The translations under genes and the position numbers were made by a program. Of a DNA stretch of 64,000 nucleotides, positions 1 to 10,832 are shown piece by piece; the stretch's first letter is position 1; each line of letters starts with the position of its first letter. The notes under the pieces were generated by a model. That model was not told where the DNA came from. It was given only the letters and a program-made list of their open reading frames with translations, and ran no database searches. This DNA is from Thermothelomyces thermophilus ATCC 42464 (taxonomy: Eukaryota; Ascomycota; Sordariomycetes; Sordariales; Chaetomiaceae): the NCBI RefSeq assembly GCF_000226095.1, contig NC_016476.1, positions 3,348,001-3,412,000 of the forward strand, read 5' to 3'.

Positions 1-1
1 G

Positions 2-1121
2 GAGCTACAGGCAGAACTGAACCATCACGGTATTCAGTATGGCACGCTCACAGCAAAGAAGCAAGATCAGAATGCCGCGGTGGAGGAAGCCTTGAAGAAA
101 CTCAAAGCGGAGAAGTTACAGATGAAGGATTATGAGCAGCGGCTCAGCAAGGCCGAGGCGAAACTTAAGCAGGCAAGGGATTTGCGCCATCTCTGTCTGA
201 TTGAGAAGAACGACGTTATTTCCAGGTTAGGCGAGTATACCGAGCAGAAGCACAAGGCCGAGGCGAGGCGGGCGAGACAGGCAGAAGGTGTCAAGGAAAT
301 GACGAAGCATGCCGAGGTTGTCCACAAGGAACGAGTCTACATTCCCGAGGGCGAGACTCACAAGAGCATCGAGAAGCAGTACAACACTCTGAAAGCCCGG
401 CTGGACAGGATCGATGATAAGCGGGGTATGACTGACGCCGAGGTCCACAACTATTTCGCCGCGAAGAAGGCCCTATACAATCAAGTGGTGCAGGACCTCC
501 AGTCCATCACCCGTGTGAACGATCGACTCAGGCACACCCTGAACTTGCGCCTCGAAAAGTGGCGCAAGTTTCAGCGCTATATCTCGTCGCAGTCGCGCGC
601 CAACTTCATCTACCTGCTCAGCGAGCGCGGCTACCGCGGCAAGCTCTTGCTTGACCACGAGCGCAAGTCTCTGGACTTGCAGGTAGAGCCGGACAAGACG
701 GAAAAGAGGGCTTCCGGGCGGAGCACCAAGACGCTCTCTGGTGGCGAGAAATCGTTCTCGTCTATCTGTCTGCTACTGGCCATCTGGGAGGCCATGGGCT
801 CGCCATTGCGCTGTTTGGACGAGTTTGATGTGTTCATGGACAACGTCAACCGTGCCATCAGCACCAATATGCTTGTAAGCTGAATTGAGTTTGTGATCTG
901 GGGAGGAGAGGCTTGCTAACGGAACAAAGATCACTGCGGCGCGCCGTTCGGTCAACCGCCAGTACATCTTCATCACGCCTAATGCCATTGAGGGCCGCAA
1001 CACCCTGGACAAGGACGTCAAGATTATTCGGTGAGATGACCGACAGCTGGCTTACGGAACATTTGCTGACTGTTTTGTTAGTCTTACCGATCCCCGGCAG
1101 CGAACACTAGCCGACCACTGA
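2..1121 (+). CDS. smc6: SMC6, C-terminal part (structural maintenance of chromosomes protein 6), 5' truncated by the window edge
   Basis: This is the 3' end of a gene entering from the left. The exons I read are 2-874, 930-1030 and 1082-1121, joined by two GT..AG introns. The product is the ATPase head half of SMC6, which with SMC5 and the Nse subunits forms the nuclear complex for recombinational repair and replication-fork resolution. The first ~200 residues are charged coiled coil. They are followed by the ABC signature LSGGEKSFSSICLLLAIWEA and the Walker B/D-loop stretch DEFDVFMDNVNR; the DEFDVFMDxxNR form is typical of SMC6 rather than SMC1-4. The short exons 2 and 3 supply the last head strands (QYIFITPN) and end in LADH. 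The hinge, N-terminal Walker A and start codon lie outside the window. The gene is convergent with COQ9. Confidence 0.93.
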
Positions 1122-1535
1122 GTCTTTGCATTCTTGCCCTTTCGCTGTCTTTTTGTCATGGCCAGCCTGTTCGAGCACAATGTACCTGCGGTTTTACAGC
1201 AACTTGTAATGAGATGAGGATACCGGTCCCTGGAAATTACGCACTAACTAAGGGCTTGGAAGAGCGAACCAAGCAAGGAGTTATTTTGGTAGGATGGGTC
1301 GGAACTTGCACGGCTGTGATAGACATGGTGGGAGGACCTTTTGTGAACAATGCTAGCAGACTTGGCCTGCGGGAAGGAGTGTTTATAGAGCTACTTGTAC
1401 AGGTCTTTGGAACATCACGACCCTCCACGCTCTAGTCCAGGGAATATACAGATTGAGCACACCAAAACCATACTAATACAATATTCGCGTGTCTCCCCCC
1501 CCTCCATACCGAGAGACAGAGGAACCCGTTCGACC
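1122..1535. other. Intergenic gap between convergent SMC6 and COQ9
   Basis: About 410 bp separates the two stop codons. It should hold both 3' untranslated regions. I see a short C run near 1494 but no gene or repeat. Confidence 0.6.
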
Positions 1536-2540
1536 CTATATCCTAACTCCCTTGCTGCGCAGGACGTTCAGCGCTGCGCCAGCATTGAATCCGATCCACT
1601 CCCCAATCGACCGCACAGCCCCGCCGGCCTGGGCAGCCTCGTCAAGCCGGCGACGCAGGAACGCTCGGGTCTCGCGGAATTCGGGCGACTGGTCGGTCGT
1701 CTGGAACAGTTCGGCCGCGGCGTAGATGGCCGACAGCGACGCGCGTTTGGTATACCACGACGGGTCGACCGACACGTCGCCAGCTAGGTAGACAATTTCG
1801 TCGGCCAGTTGCGCGAGCTCCTTGATCGAGGTTGGAACGTAGGAGGGCTGCGCCATTATTGCCAGGGCCTGCCTCGTTCACACAGCACAAGCACAAGCGG
1901 TCAGTCAATGCCACTTTCGGAACTTTTGTTTGGACTAGGCAGGAGGAGGGGCAGTTGAAAAAGTAGGGCATACCTCCTGCCACCGCGGGACAACGCCCGC
2001 CTCCACGTTCCCCTTCAATCTTTCCCACGTCAGTGCCTCCACCTTGTCCGCGACCGTCATCGACCCATTCTCGGCCTCGAGACGTTGTGCCTTGGCCGCG
2101 AGCGATGTGCGTTGGGTATGGAGGTGCCAGCGGATCAGGCTGAACACGCCGTCCGGCAGGATTGACGGGCTGATATCCAGCAGGCCGGCGTCGCGCGCGC
2201 CGAGCGCGAGAGATTCGGGCGTGAACCCATGGGAGGGGACATGTGTGTAAGCCGCGGACAGGAGGGTAGCTTCGGCGGGCGTGAAGGGACCTGGCGGAGG
2301 GGGGTGATCGCGAGAATGGTAGCGTCGGCTGGATGCTGGGAGACTGGGCGGAGGGCCACGTGGTCGGGGCTGGGAAAATTTTTGTCGTCGCTGCGGATTT
2401 GGGCAGTCCGGGTAGGTGGCTATCGATCGCGCTGCTGGTGTTGTGGTCACCCTCATGCAGAGGGTGGTTGGCCGGACCGAGCAGAGAACGCGCCGGGTTG
2501 CCGCGGCCCCGGCAGAGCAGGAAAGGGAGGGAGGCGGCAT
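1536..2540 (-). CDS. coq9: COQ9, ubiquinone biosynthesis protein, mitochondrial
   Basis: Two exons on the minus strand, 2540-1974 and 1868-1536, with one 105-nt intron (donor GTATGC, acceptor CAG), give 299 residues. COQ9 is a lipid-binding matrix-side protein that works with COQ7 in the coenzyme Q synthome. The first ~75 residues are rich in Ser, Arg, Ala and Pro, as expected for a mitochondrial presequence. The conserved core starts near FTPAEATLLSAAYTHVPSHG and includes the helix ADEIVYLAGDVSVDPSWYTK and the following YAAAELFQTTDQSPEF. The start is the ATG at 2540; the in-frame triplet 15 nt upstream is GTG, so it is not used. The intron falls between WQE and ALAIMAQPS, so the protein is contiguous across a conserved segment. 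The gene is convergent with SMC6. Confidence 0.93.
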
Positions 2541-3331
2541 ATTCGGGCACTTCACTCCAAAAACAATTAGTTTCTTTTATCGAGATATCTTCGCAACAAA
2601 CTCGGGCAGAATGCGCTCGTGTCAGGTTCGCACGTGTTTGATCGGTGTAATCGTTCTCGCTGGATTAGGAAAGCTCGGTGGTCCCACTCGGACCACCCTA
2701 TCGGGCATTGTTAGCAGTGTAATGTAATCCGTATAGTACATACATACAATGCGGATACGTAGTACGTTACCACAGGTGTACGGAAGATGTACAGATTATG
2801 GCGCATGGATTACTCTGTATGTAAGGTATATACAATTAATATGTACCGTAGTGTACCTTACATAAGGTTAGGATCTTGGGCTCTGTAAAATTCTTTAGGT
2901 GAGCGCTTACCGTTTGTAGGTACGGATTACGGTAGGTACAATACCTTTCCTGAAAAGTGTCTGGCTCTGCACCTTTCTCTACCTGCGCCCTAGCGTGGAA
3001 AATCATGCTGACTGGTGGCGGCCGGAGATGAGGTGGGCCAGTTGCTTGGTCATCTTCAGTTTGTCCGCAAACAGCTACAATTTTCGAGTGATTGAGATTT
3101 GCGGAGTAGCTCTTCGAAGTTAAACCTGCCAGTAGGGTTCTCAGTGGGCCCGTCTTCAATCAATTCGCATTTGGTTCTGAAGCCGCAGATGCAATAGAAA
3201 CCAAGCCAAGGCCATATCAACTCCACTTGTGATAGGTGGCATCAACCTGGTTCTTTGCCGTGGTACGGAGCACAGTGTGTTACTGAGCAGGAAGCCAATT
3301 GACCTGATGGTCGGCGGCCGCGGAAAGTCCC

Positions 3332-3332
<1 letters not shown>

Positions 3333-3371
<39 letters not shown>
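3333..3371. repeat. Homopolymer run of 39 T
   Basis: An uninterrupted run of 39 T on the plus strand (A39 on the minus strand), the longest homopolymer in the window. It could be the A-tail of an old retroposed fragment read on the minus strand, a poly(dA:dT) promoter tract, or an assembly-sensitive simple repeat. I could not see a target-site duplication around it. Confidence 0.9.
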
Positions 3372-3375
<4 letters not shown>

Positions 3376-4734
3376 CTACCGAAAGCCCCAAGATCCCGTG
3401 ATCGCCGGCTGTTCTGGGGTCGCGTCCGTGGCGACCGAACCCGAGGTTGAGTGTCGCCATGATTGAAAGAGATGGTGCAGTTCCATTTGCGGACGCCGCT
3501 GCTTTCAAGAACAACTGTGGCCTTTCTGCACCACCTGCTCTCTCTTTCTTATCTAGATAGGAAATAAAAAGGGATGGGCAAAAAGGACTTGGACGGCCCG
3601 CGATTGATGCTACACCTCTCTTCGACTTTCGTCATAACAGTTCCGCACGGAAGAGGTTCCCGGGTCGCTCCATTCCTCTCCTCCGTTACCGACGGGGGCG
3701 GTTGAGACCCCTCTTCGGTCTCGTCACCCCTCCGATGTCTTTGCATATGCCGTTGTATCAGCCAATTCCATCATGCATTGACCGGTTATTCGCTGCTGCT
3801 CTGGTTGGTTGAGCGTCAATAACAGCAGACAACTATATCCACTTCATGCCTCAAAGCGGTTGTTGATGGCAGTTGTTGGCCATGCTACAAAGGGCTAGGG
3901 GAACTAAGCCGGGCGCCTCGCGCCCCCGCGTTGCCCACGTTCAATGCAGAAACGGTAAGTTGCTTTGTTGTAAATGGATGAATCATCCGATCGTCTAGAT
4001 ATCCGCCCGGTCATCGAGCATGAAAGCCAATTCACGGTCATTGTCATATGGGGGCTGAACGAGCGTGAGCAACGGATTGGCCCTCATCATTTGCGTGTTA
4101 CCATCCCTTCATATGAGAAGCATGATTCAGGAGTGAATTTACCTGTGTACTGTATGTCTGTGTATCTGTTTAATAGAGCGGGCCATCACCGATCTTTGCC
4201 GCCTAGCCGAGCTCACAGGGGCCCCATCTGTGCTTCAACAGGGCTGTCGAGTTTGTCCTATCACACTGCGGGATGGGGCAACTTGGGCAGAGAGCTATTG
4301 TGGGGACTTTTCGATATGTCCGTACGGATCACTTTCAGATGGGCGTGCTACTCTGTAAGCAAGTACATATATACGTACAGTAATCCGTACACGGAGTGTT
4401 GCGGTAACACCCCGGTTCTTTATAGTAGCTCTCAAAGAGTACGGAGACATCACAACGCAGATCATTGAGTCTTTGGCTAGCGTTTATAGATGCGGCCCGA
4501 TGAGAACGGCAGGCTATGCATTGAACGCTGAGAGACGCAAAGTCTGATTCTGCTCAATCATTAGTAGCAGGAATATTTGACCAAGATGCCGCATCGAGAG
4601 CGTTCACGTAGCCGAACGCTGTTCGAACTCTCCTGTGTACTGATTCGTATATACCAAAGAGTACGTAGTACAGGCCCCAGGACCTCATATTACAGTACCG
4701 AGGAATTAGGTACCCAGTACTCCGTAGTTATAAG

Positions 4735-4925
4735 TCTTCCCCTCCTCTTCCTTTTCCAAAATAAAGAAGAGATAAGAAAGCTGTTTAATAAATAAATAGC
4801 TAATTATACCTAAGGAGATAATATCTACGGTCTTAGGATAGCAGTTCAAAATAAGTTTTAGACTGTGCAGATTGATCTTGCTCCATTCTTACCATATCTA
4901 ATACCCCTTCGCAGTGTTATAGAAT
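4735..4925. other. AT-rich patch in otherwise balanced intergenic DNA
   Basis: Base composition falls sharply here, with repeated short words such as AATAAATAAATAG and CTAATTATACC, against GC-rich surroundings. This resembles a small remnant of repeat DNA degraded by C-to-T mutation, but no element ends or coding remnant can be recognised, so the origin is inference. Confidence 0.4.
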
Positions 4926-5806
4926 CATTAGGGAAGTTTTGCCTTGCTAGTTCCGTTCTAGACTCCGTTTCCCACATAGAGGCCTGGCGGTCATGGTCCA
5001 TGCGCTCAGCGGTTAATTCCGTTTGCTCTGGCCAATTGGTTTTGCCGACCCGTGAAAAGATCCGCCGTCAGGTCACCAAGCCCCCAGCCGTGCTTCCCGA
5101 TCATACTGCGTAGACAAACCAACCTGGAACCGTTCACGTCTCAATCCCGCGGTACCATTCGTGGCAGTCTACGCCTCCTTCGCCAAGGAACCCCACAAGA
5201 AGACAGTCGCACCGTGGTGGCGCCTACCTTGCTCAGGTCACTGTCCCAGACGCGTTCTCCCTGTCGTCTTGCCCTGCTCACCCTTGCTCAATTGCTCTGA
5301 CCTTGGTCCCACGAACCGTATTGGCCTTTGCCCGTGGTCAGACAGCGCCGCACGGAAATTTCTTGCGCTGCCCTCTCCCTCGCCGTTGCCTTGAGCACTG
5401 TGCGCAGCAGGTACTCCCAGTCTGCCTCGTTCGCCGCGTCCCTTTGAACGACCTTTCTGGTTCCACTGCCCTGTCTCGGTCGTGTAGGGCGCCTTCAACC
5501 TCCCAGATCCGACTCGAACAGACGCACACCTGCCCAACTTGGCTGGAAACTGACCGAGATCCTAGCTCGCCCGAAGCCGACTTTTGGGTCCGCTCCGCGA
5601 GCTCCAGTACATACGCAGTACTGCTACGAGCCGTGACCTCAGCTGCTGCGACACCCCCCACCATTCCGAACTGGGAGATATCCAACCAGGAGCACCTGCA
5701 GTTAGACGGACGCCCGCCATCAACATCCAATCGTCGCGTCGCCGAAATTTTCGCTCGATCAAGCGGCTAAGCTGCCAAAGAAAAAAAATTCGATTTCCTC
5801 ACAGCC

Positions 5807-8696
5807 ATGGGTAAGTACGAAGCCGAATTGCATCCCCCATATCCAAAACACGCTTTGCCCCAAGTCCTTTTCTCCTCTCTACATACTCGCGAAACTCTCT
5901 CGCGGCAGTTAATATTGGGAAAGCCGTTGTCGCGACCAGCCTCCAATGTCTCGATGACGTGTGACTACCGTTTGTAACCCCCCAATCTTTCCGGTTCGCA
6001 CTTTGTGTCGATTCACACAGACACACACCACTCCAGCGAGTGGCAGCGCGACTCCGAGGTCCTCTTCTCTGTCAAGCCTCGCTCTCCCGTTTACGGAGCG
6101 GCGCGCTGCTGCAGTGCCTTGCATCCCCCTCCTATATGCGACCTACATGTACGAAGTACCTTCGCACAAAGCAGACCCCTTCCCCTCGGCCTTCCTTACC
6201 TACCCACCCTGCATGTCTTTCCCATCCCGATCCACACTTGGATTCGTTCACCACTTCCCCCGCCGAAGCAACCCAAGTGCTACGTCCCTCAAATTGCCAC
6301 TTCTCAATCGCCTCCTCTCCCGCATTACTCTCCTCCAACCTTACATCAGCCCTCCCACCGATTTTTCTTTTCCCCTTCTTTGTTTTCGGTCGTCCCTCTA
6401 ACATTTCATTTTCCTTTCAGCCGATTCAGGAGACAATTATCGACCGGTGAGTTATTTTCCCCTTTTCTTCTTCGCACTCATCCTGTCACCTTCGCGAGAG
6501 GGTCGATTCCATGTCTACCTCCCGATTCTCACCATCAGCTCGCCGTTCTGGCGATGGATTGCTGCTGCTCATGTGGGACGTGCTCAACGGCCAAGGATGG
6601 CATCGTTCGCCGGGGGGCAATCGGTATCCACATCTCCTCGATCGCGTGGGTCGGAGCTTCGATCGCCCATTGTTGGCCCCCGCCATACGCCGCCTGGCCT
6701 CATTGACCCGCGAGCTGTCCTAGCACACCACCAAGCTCTCCAGGCAGGCAGGGTGTCATACCTATCTTTACTCTAATTTCTGCCGAATACCTTTGGCACA
6801 GATTTGGACTTTGCGCATCATTCATCTTGCTAACACATCACAGCGTGAAAGGTCGCGTTCGCCTCGTAGGGGACGTTCACGAAGTCCGAATACTCGCCGA
6901 TCTTATTCGCCGCGTGATCGATCTCGCAGCCAGCCCCGGAGAAGAAGCAGGTCTCCTATGACTGGCCAGGGTGCACCCACTGGAGGAACTGGTTCAGGAT
7001 ACAGTGGAGCGCCCAATCGATCTTACGAGGACCGTTCGGCCCACCGGGAACAAGTCATGAACAATATTCGCGAAACATCGCAGCAGGACCGCCGAGTCTA
7101 CGTCGGCAACCTGTCGTACGATGTCAAATGGCACCACCTCAAGGATTTCATGAGACAGGGTGGGTTTCGAAGAACGGCCGTCCTGCGCAACACGGCTACG
7201 TGGGGCTAACATTGTCCTCCACAGCTGGAGAGGTTCTCTATGCCGACGTGTTGCTTCTTCCTAATGGAATGTCGAAGGTGGGCGCCTATGAGTGACTTGG
7301 CTGGTTCTTTTGTGGCTCTTATTCTTCTGGTCCCTTGATGGATGTTGGGTTGACGGGTTGGGACGTTGTCCGCGGTGATTTTAGGGATGCGGGTAAGTTA
7401 AACTCGCCACCACTCGACTGTTGACGACAGTCCGCTGACCCGAAGCGCAGAATTGTGGAATATGCCACCAGGGAGCAAGCGCAGCAAGCTGTTGCAACAC
7501 TCAGCAACCAGAATCTAATGGGCAGATTGATCTACGTCCGAGAGGTGAGGAGCATACTGGCTAAACGGCCTAGTGCGCGCTAGTACGCTAATGCGGAGCA
7601 GGATCGCGAGGCCGAGCCCAGATTCGGTCCTCCGGGCGGTATCCCTCGCGGCGGTTTTGGCGGCGGCATGGGCGGTGGTCCGTACGGTGGTTTTAACCCC
7701 GGAATGGCTGGCGGCGGCGGCCGCCAGCTTTATGTCTCCAACGTTTGTCGCACCCTTACTTACCTCCTTTCTAGCTCCCTTGGCCTGTTGTGTCGTACTG
7801 ACCAGCCCGAACTAGTTGCCCTTCAACGTGGGTTGGCAGGATCTGAAGGACCTCTTCCGACAGGCCGGTAAGAAGATAGCCAGCGACTTCCCACGTATGG
7901 TTCTGTTCTATCAACTAACGGCTCTCTGACAGCTCGTACCGGCGCCGTTATTCGCGCTGATGTCCATATCGGCCCTGATGGCAGACCTAAGGGTTCCGGT
8001 ATCGTCGTTTTCGAGTCTCCTGACGACGCTCGCAACGCTATCCAACAGTTTAACGGATATGACTGGCAGGGCCGCATCCTCGAGGTTCGTGAAGACCGCT
8101 TCGCAGGCCCCGCCATGGGCGCTGGCTATGGCCGTGGCGGCTTTGGCGGACGCGGAGGCTTTGGAGGCGGTTTTGGTCGCGGCGGCTTCGGTCGCGGTGG
8201 GTTTGGCTATGGCGCTCGCGGCGGCTATGGCGGGCCCGGTGTCGGTGGTGTCTACGACGCTGCTAACGTCTCGGTTCCCCCTAACCCGTTCACTGATCAC
8301 GCCACTGGCGGCGGTGAGAAGTCCGACACCATCCACGTCCGCAATGTAAGTTGTTGTCCCGAGTTCATAAACCGCATTACGCACAACTTTGGCCTAACCA
8401 CCTGCCTCTAGCTTCCCTGGTCGACTAGCAACGATGATCTGGTTGAACTGTTCTCTACCATCGGCAAGGTCGAACAAGCCGAAATCCAGTACGAACCAAG
8501 CGGCCGGTCTCGTGGCAGTGGTGTTGTCCGATTCGACAACGCCGACACCGCAGAGACCGCCATTGCCAAATTCCAGGGATACCAGTACGGCGGTCGCCCT
8601 CTAGGCTTGAGCTACGTCAAGTATCTCACGCCGGGAGGCGGTGACAACATGGAAACCGACCCTCACGGCGGCCTCACCCAGGATCAGATCATGTGA
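5807..8696 (+). CDS. Gbp2/Hrb1-type poly(A)+ RNA-binding protein with an RS-rich N-terminus and three RRMs
   Basis: Ten exons: 5807-5810, 6421-6446, 6844-7159, 7225-7277, 7385-7392, 7451-7544, 7602-7742, 7816-7867, 7933-8345 and 8412-8696. They total 1392 nt (463 residues). The order is MADSGDNYRP, an RS/RRGRSRSP region (about 11-45), RRM1 (about 94-168, RVYVGNL and CGIVEYA), RRM2 (about 208-286, RQLYVSN and GSGIVVF), a Gly/Arg-rich linker (about 293-345) and RRM3 (about 363-440, DTIHVRN and GSGVVRF). The arrangement matches yeast Gbp2/Hrb1, nuclear mRNA export and surveillance adaptors that bind spliced transcripts. The first coding exon carries only ATG plus one base, followed by a 610-nt intron and a 26-nt exon. 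Exon 5 is only 8 nt and is needed to complete KGCGIVEY in RRM1. The RS and RGG blocks suggest SR-kinase and arginine-methylation control (family knowledge). Confidence 0.9.
7385..7392 (+). other. 8-nt microexon of the Gbp2-like gene
   Basis: GGATGCGG lies between an acceptor TTAG (7381-7384) and a donor GTAAGT (7393-7398). Including it joins exon 4 (ending LPNGMSK) to exon 6 (starting IVEYATREQ) through Gly-Cys-Gly and keeps the frame. Direct joining of exons 4 and 6 breaks both the RRM1 RNP1 motif and the frame. Confidence 0.85.
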
Positions 8697-10320
8697 ACAG
8701 GCGGTGATCTGACATCAAGTTGCACACCATTACACCAGATGCTGAGCACCCTGGCATTGACAGCGGCCAACCGAGGTAGTCGGAAGGCAGGCGGCTGCTT
8801 CGCACTCGCAAGCTACTCGTCTCTACAATAACTGTTCATCCGTTCCGGGAACCTGACGGTCTTTTTCCGGTATCCCGCCATACTCAGGTGTTGATCACTT
8901 ACATTTCCTTGCGCTTTTCGGCGTTTCTGATGATTTTCTATTTTTTTTACCGCCTGATACTGCAAGGGACCAGCGGCGCTGCGTCTCCATGATCTGGGGC
9001 TGCTAGCCGTATCGGGACCCTTGCTCGGGCTGCTTGTTTCTCGAGGAGGATAGTTTAGGTTCGCTGAGATGACAAAGGCGCCCCGAAGCGCTTTTCTAGT
9101 TCTCGGCGTTCGGCAACTCACCATCGCAAAAGTTCAGGGCAATGTTTCACACGCCGGGGCTCTGCGTCATACTTGGTACCGCAGACAGGGAAGTCGGGGG
9201 CTGTTGATCCTAGAATGTATTGTCGAATAAGCATCTGATTCTTCCGTTGACGGCGGCGTTCGAGGACGGGCGTCGGGTACTGGTAGGCGTGTTGTTGGTA
9301 ACGGTATTGCGGCGCCAGAGAGGGCTAGCTTCCAGACTGGCGCCAGGCTGGCAGACTTCTGGTGAGTCGCATTCGGAGACGCGTAGGGATCAATCTTTCC
9401 GGAAAGTGGTATAGGCGTGACTGGTGTTGGCATCTTGGTATATTTAGACGGCGGTATATTGTGTGGGCACCCGGATACCCTGAGATGATACCCCTGACGA
9501 TTTGACAGCTTCCTTTGCGACGTCCATCTTGACATGCCGTTGCTGGAAAACGGCGATTGTCAAATACTGGACTTCTATCTATTCTCGGTCCTGCAAATGA
9601 TTCCGCGCCTCGAGGTTCGGGATGTTGGCGTCTGATGGATGCCGAGGCCTTGAGAGCCTCACGTATTGCTGGCGTTTATTTTTTTCCAGGTAGAAAATGC
9701 AGTTTTATCTAGCAGCATGGTTTAGGAGCTGTCGGCCATCCAAAGTTCGAGATCATGTATGTACCGGGAGAACAAATGGAGTGAACTCTAAACAGCCGGT
9801 GAGCTATTGCATGCCAGGTATCACGCTCCCAAAGTCTACAGGGTGAGCGCCAGCGAGCCGGAAAGGTCTATCTCAACGACGCCTCTGTCCCGGCTTGCTC
9901 CAGGAAGAAGTCAATCATACTCGAGACCGACATAGCGCTCTTTGCCACGTACGGTGCCATCGGTCTTATATAACCTCGATATTTCCAACATTGGCACGGC
10001 TGCCCCATAATCTGAACCTACCGGCGCTAGAACTCTGCTTCACAACCCTTGCTCTTGGAACAAACGTTCGGGATTCTGGCAGCGGAAATCGAGAGTCGTC
10101 CCATCTACTAGTGAACGGTGACCAACATGAACACTAAACCTCATCTCCATCAAGTCTAGGCGGGGGTCACACCTCCATTCCTGTCGCCGCTACACCCCAA
10201 AAGCACCCCGTCCCTTTCCCCCCTCACCCATTCAAGCGCACACGTTTTGCCATGACGGTACGTAGCAAACGCCAAGAGGCCTGAACCTTCAATACTAGGC
10301 AAGCCCGTGGAGCATGAATA
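8697..10320. other. 1.6 kb gap between convergent Gbp2-like and SRP14 genes
   Basis: This is unusually long for the space between two 3' ends. It holds a minus-strand coding-like stretch (9118-9324) and an overlapping minus-strand open frame (9167-9535), described separately. The part from 9540 to 10320 shows nothing I can name. Confidence 0.5.
9118..9535 (-). other. Possible coding segment or gene remnant, unrecognised
   Basis: Two overlapping minus-strand frames look more protein-like than the surroundings. One runs from the ATG at 9535 to 9167 (122 residues; it contains a second Met at 9433 followed by PTPVTPIPLSGKIDPYASPN). The other is open from 9324 down to a stop at 9118 and reads ERRRQRKNQMLIRQYILGST followed by APDFPVCGTKYDAEPRRV, ending in LLRW; it has no start codon of its own except an internal Met, but a TAG acceptor-like triplet precedes it. 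I cannot join the two with a convincing intron. It may be a small two-exon gene, a decayed gene or chance. Confidence 0.25.
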
Positions 10321-10832
10321 TTAGGTGGCCGTCATGCCCTTCCTCTTCTTCGCCTTTGCCTTTCGCTTGGTACGGTCCCTCGGCTTCAAGGCCGCCATGC
10401 CCGCCTTGCAAACCTCAGCATACCGCGAGTAAAACCCCTCTAGCTCGTCCGGCTGCACAACCGTTGACAACTTGACTTTAGCCGCCCTGTCCCCTTTTCC
10501 TTTGCCGTTGCTGGCGCGGATGAGGATGGGGAGAGGCTGGGCGGGGTGCAGGTCCGCAAGGGGATTCTCTTCTTGTTCTGAAGGGCTCTTTGACGTCTGG
10601 CTGTATGATACTGCCTAGGCGTCAGAAGCTTGGTGGATGATTACGGAGGAAAGCGGTCCTTACGTCGTTTTTGGGTCAAATAAACGGCGCCGTGGCCCTT
10701 GGCCTTGCGGGCGTGGAAGATGTCAGCTAATCGGTTGAAGAACTGAAGGGTTGGTTAGCATATGAGTGCATGGGCGATGAAAACACCGTTGGCGGTCATG
10801 AAAATTACCTCATCGTGTGTTAAGTGGCCCAT
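10321..10832 (-). CDS. srp14: SRP14, 14 kDa subunit of the signal recognition particle
   Basis: Three exons on the minus strand, 10832-10809, 10742-10664 and 10610-10321, give 393 nt and 130 residues. SRP14 binds the Alu domain of SRP RNA and takes part in elongation arrest during targeting of secretory proteins to the ER. Visible landmarks are MGHLTHDE at the start, FFNRLADIFHARKAKGHGAV and VYLTQKR in the first alpha/beta block, DLHPAQPLPILIRAS in the second, and the helix ELEGFYSRYAEVCKAGMAAL. A Lys/Arg-rich tail follows (RTKRKAKAKKRKG), typical of SRP14. The middle of the protein carries a short Ser/Glu insertion (SKSPSEQEE), as in other fungi. The frame is broken by introns so that no single open frame shows the gene. 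It is divergent from SGD1. Confidence 0.9.

Larger units (their letters stand above)
2541..5806. other. 3.3 kb gene-free gap upstream of COQ9 and of the Gbp2-like gene
   Basis: It must contain the COQ9 promoter on the left and the Gbp2-like promoter and leader on the right; the last ~600 bp are CT-rich, as fungal leaders often are. In between lie a 39-nt T run (3333-3371), scattered TACGGAGTA/TAATCCGTA-type words (2727-2760, 4378-4400, 4655-4730) and an AT-rich patch (about 4735-4925). Open frames here, the longest being 3974-4468 (+), show no family resemblance or codon pattern, and I do not call them. Confidence 0.55.

Noticed and set aside
1642-2550. 302-residue minus-strand open frame overlapping COQ9
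   Set aside because: It runs through the COQ9 intron in another frame; the spliced COQ9 frame is clearly the real one.
3974-4468. 164-residue plus-strand open frame
   Set aside because: No motif, no splice context and mixed composition that includes the GTAC-rich intergenic words; chance is likely.
5961-6706. Pro/Ser-rich open frames between 5961 and 6706
   Set aside because: They lie in the two long 5' introns of the Gbp2-like gene, are CT-rich and have no resemblance to a family.
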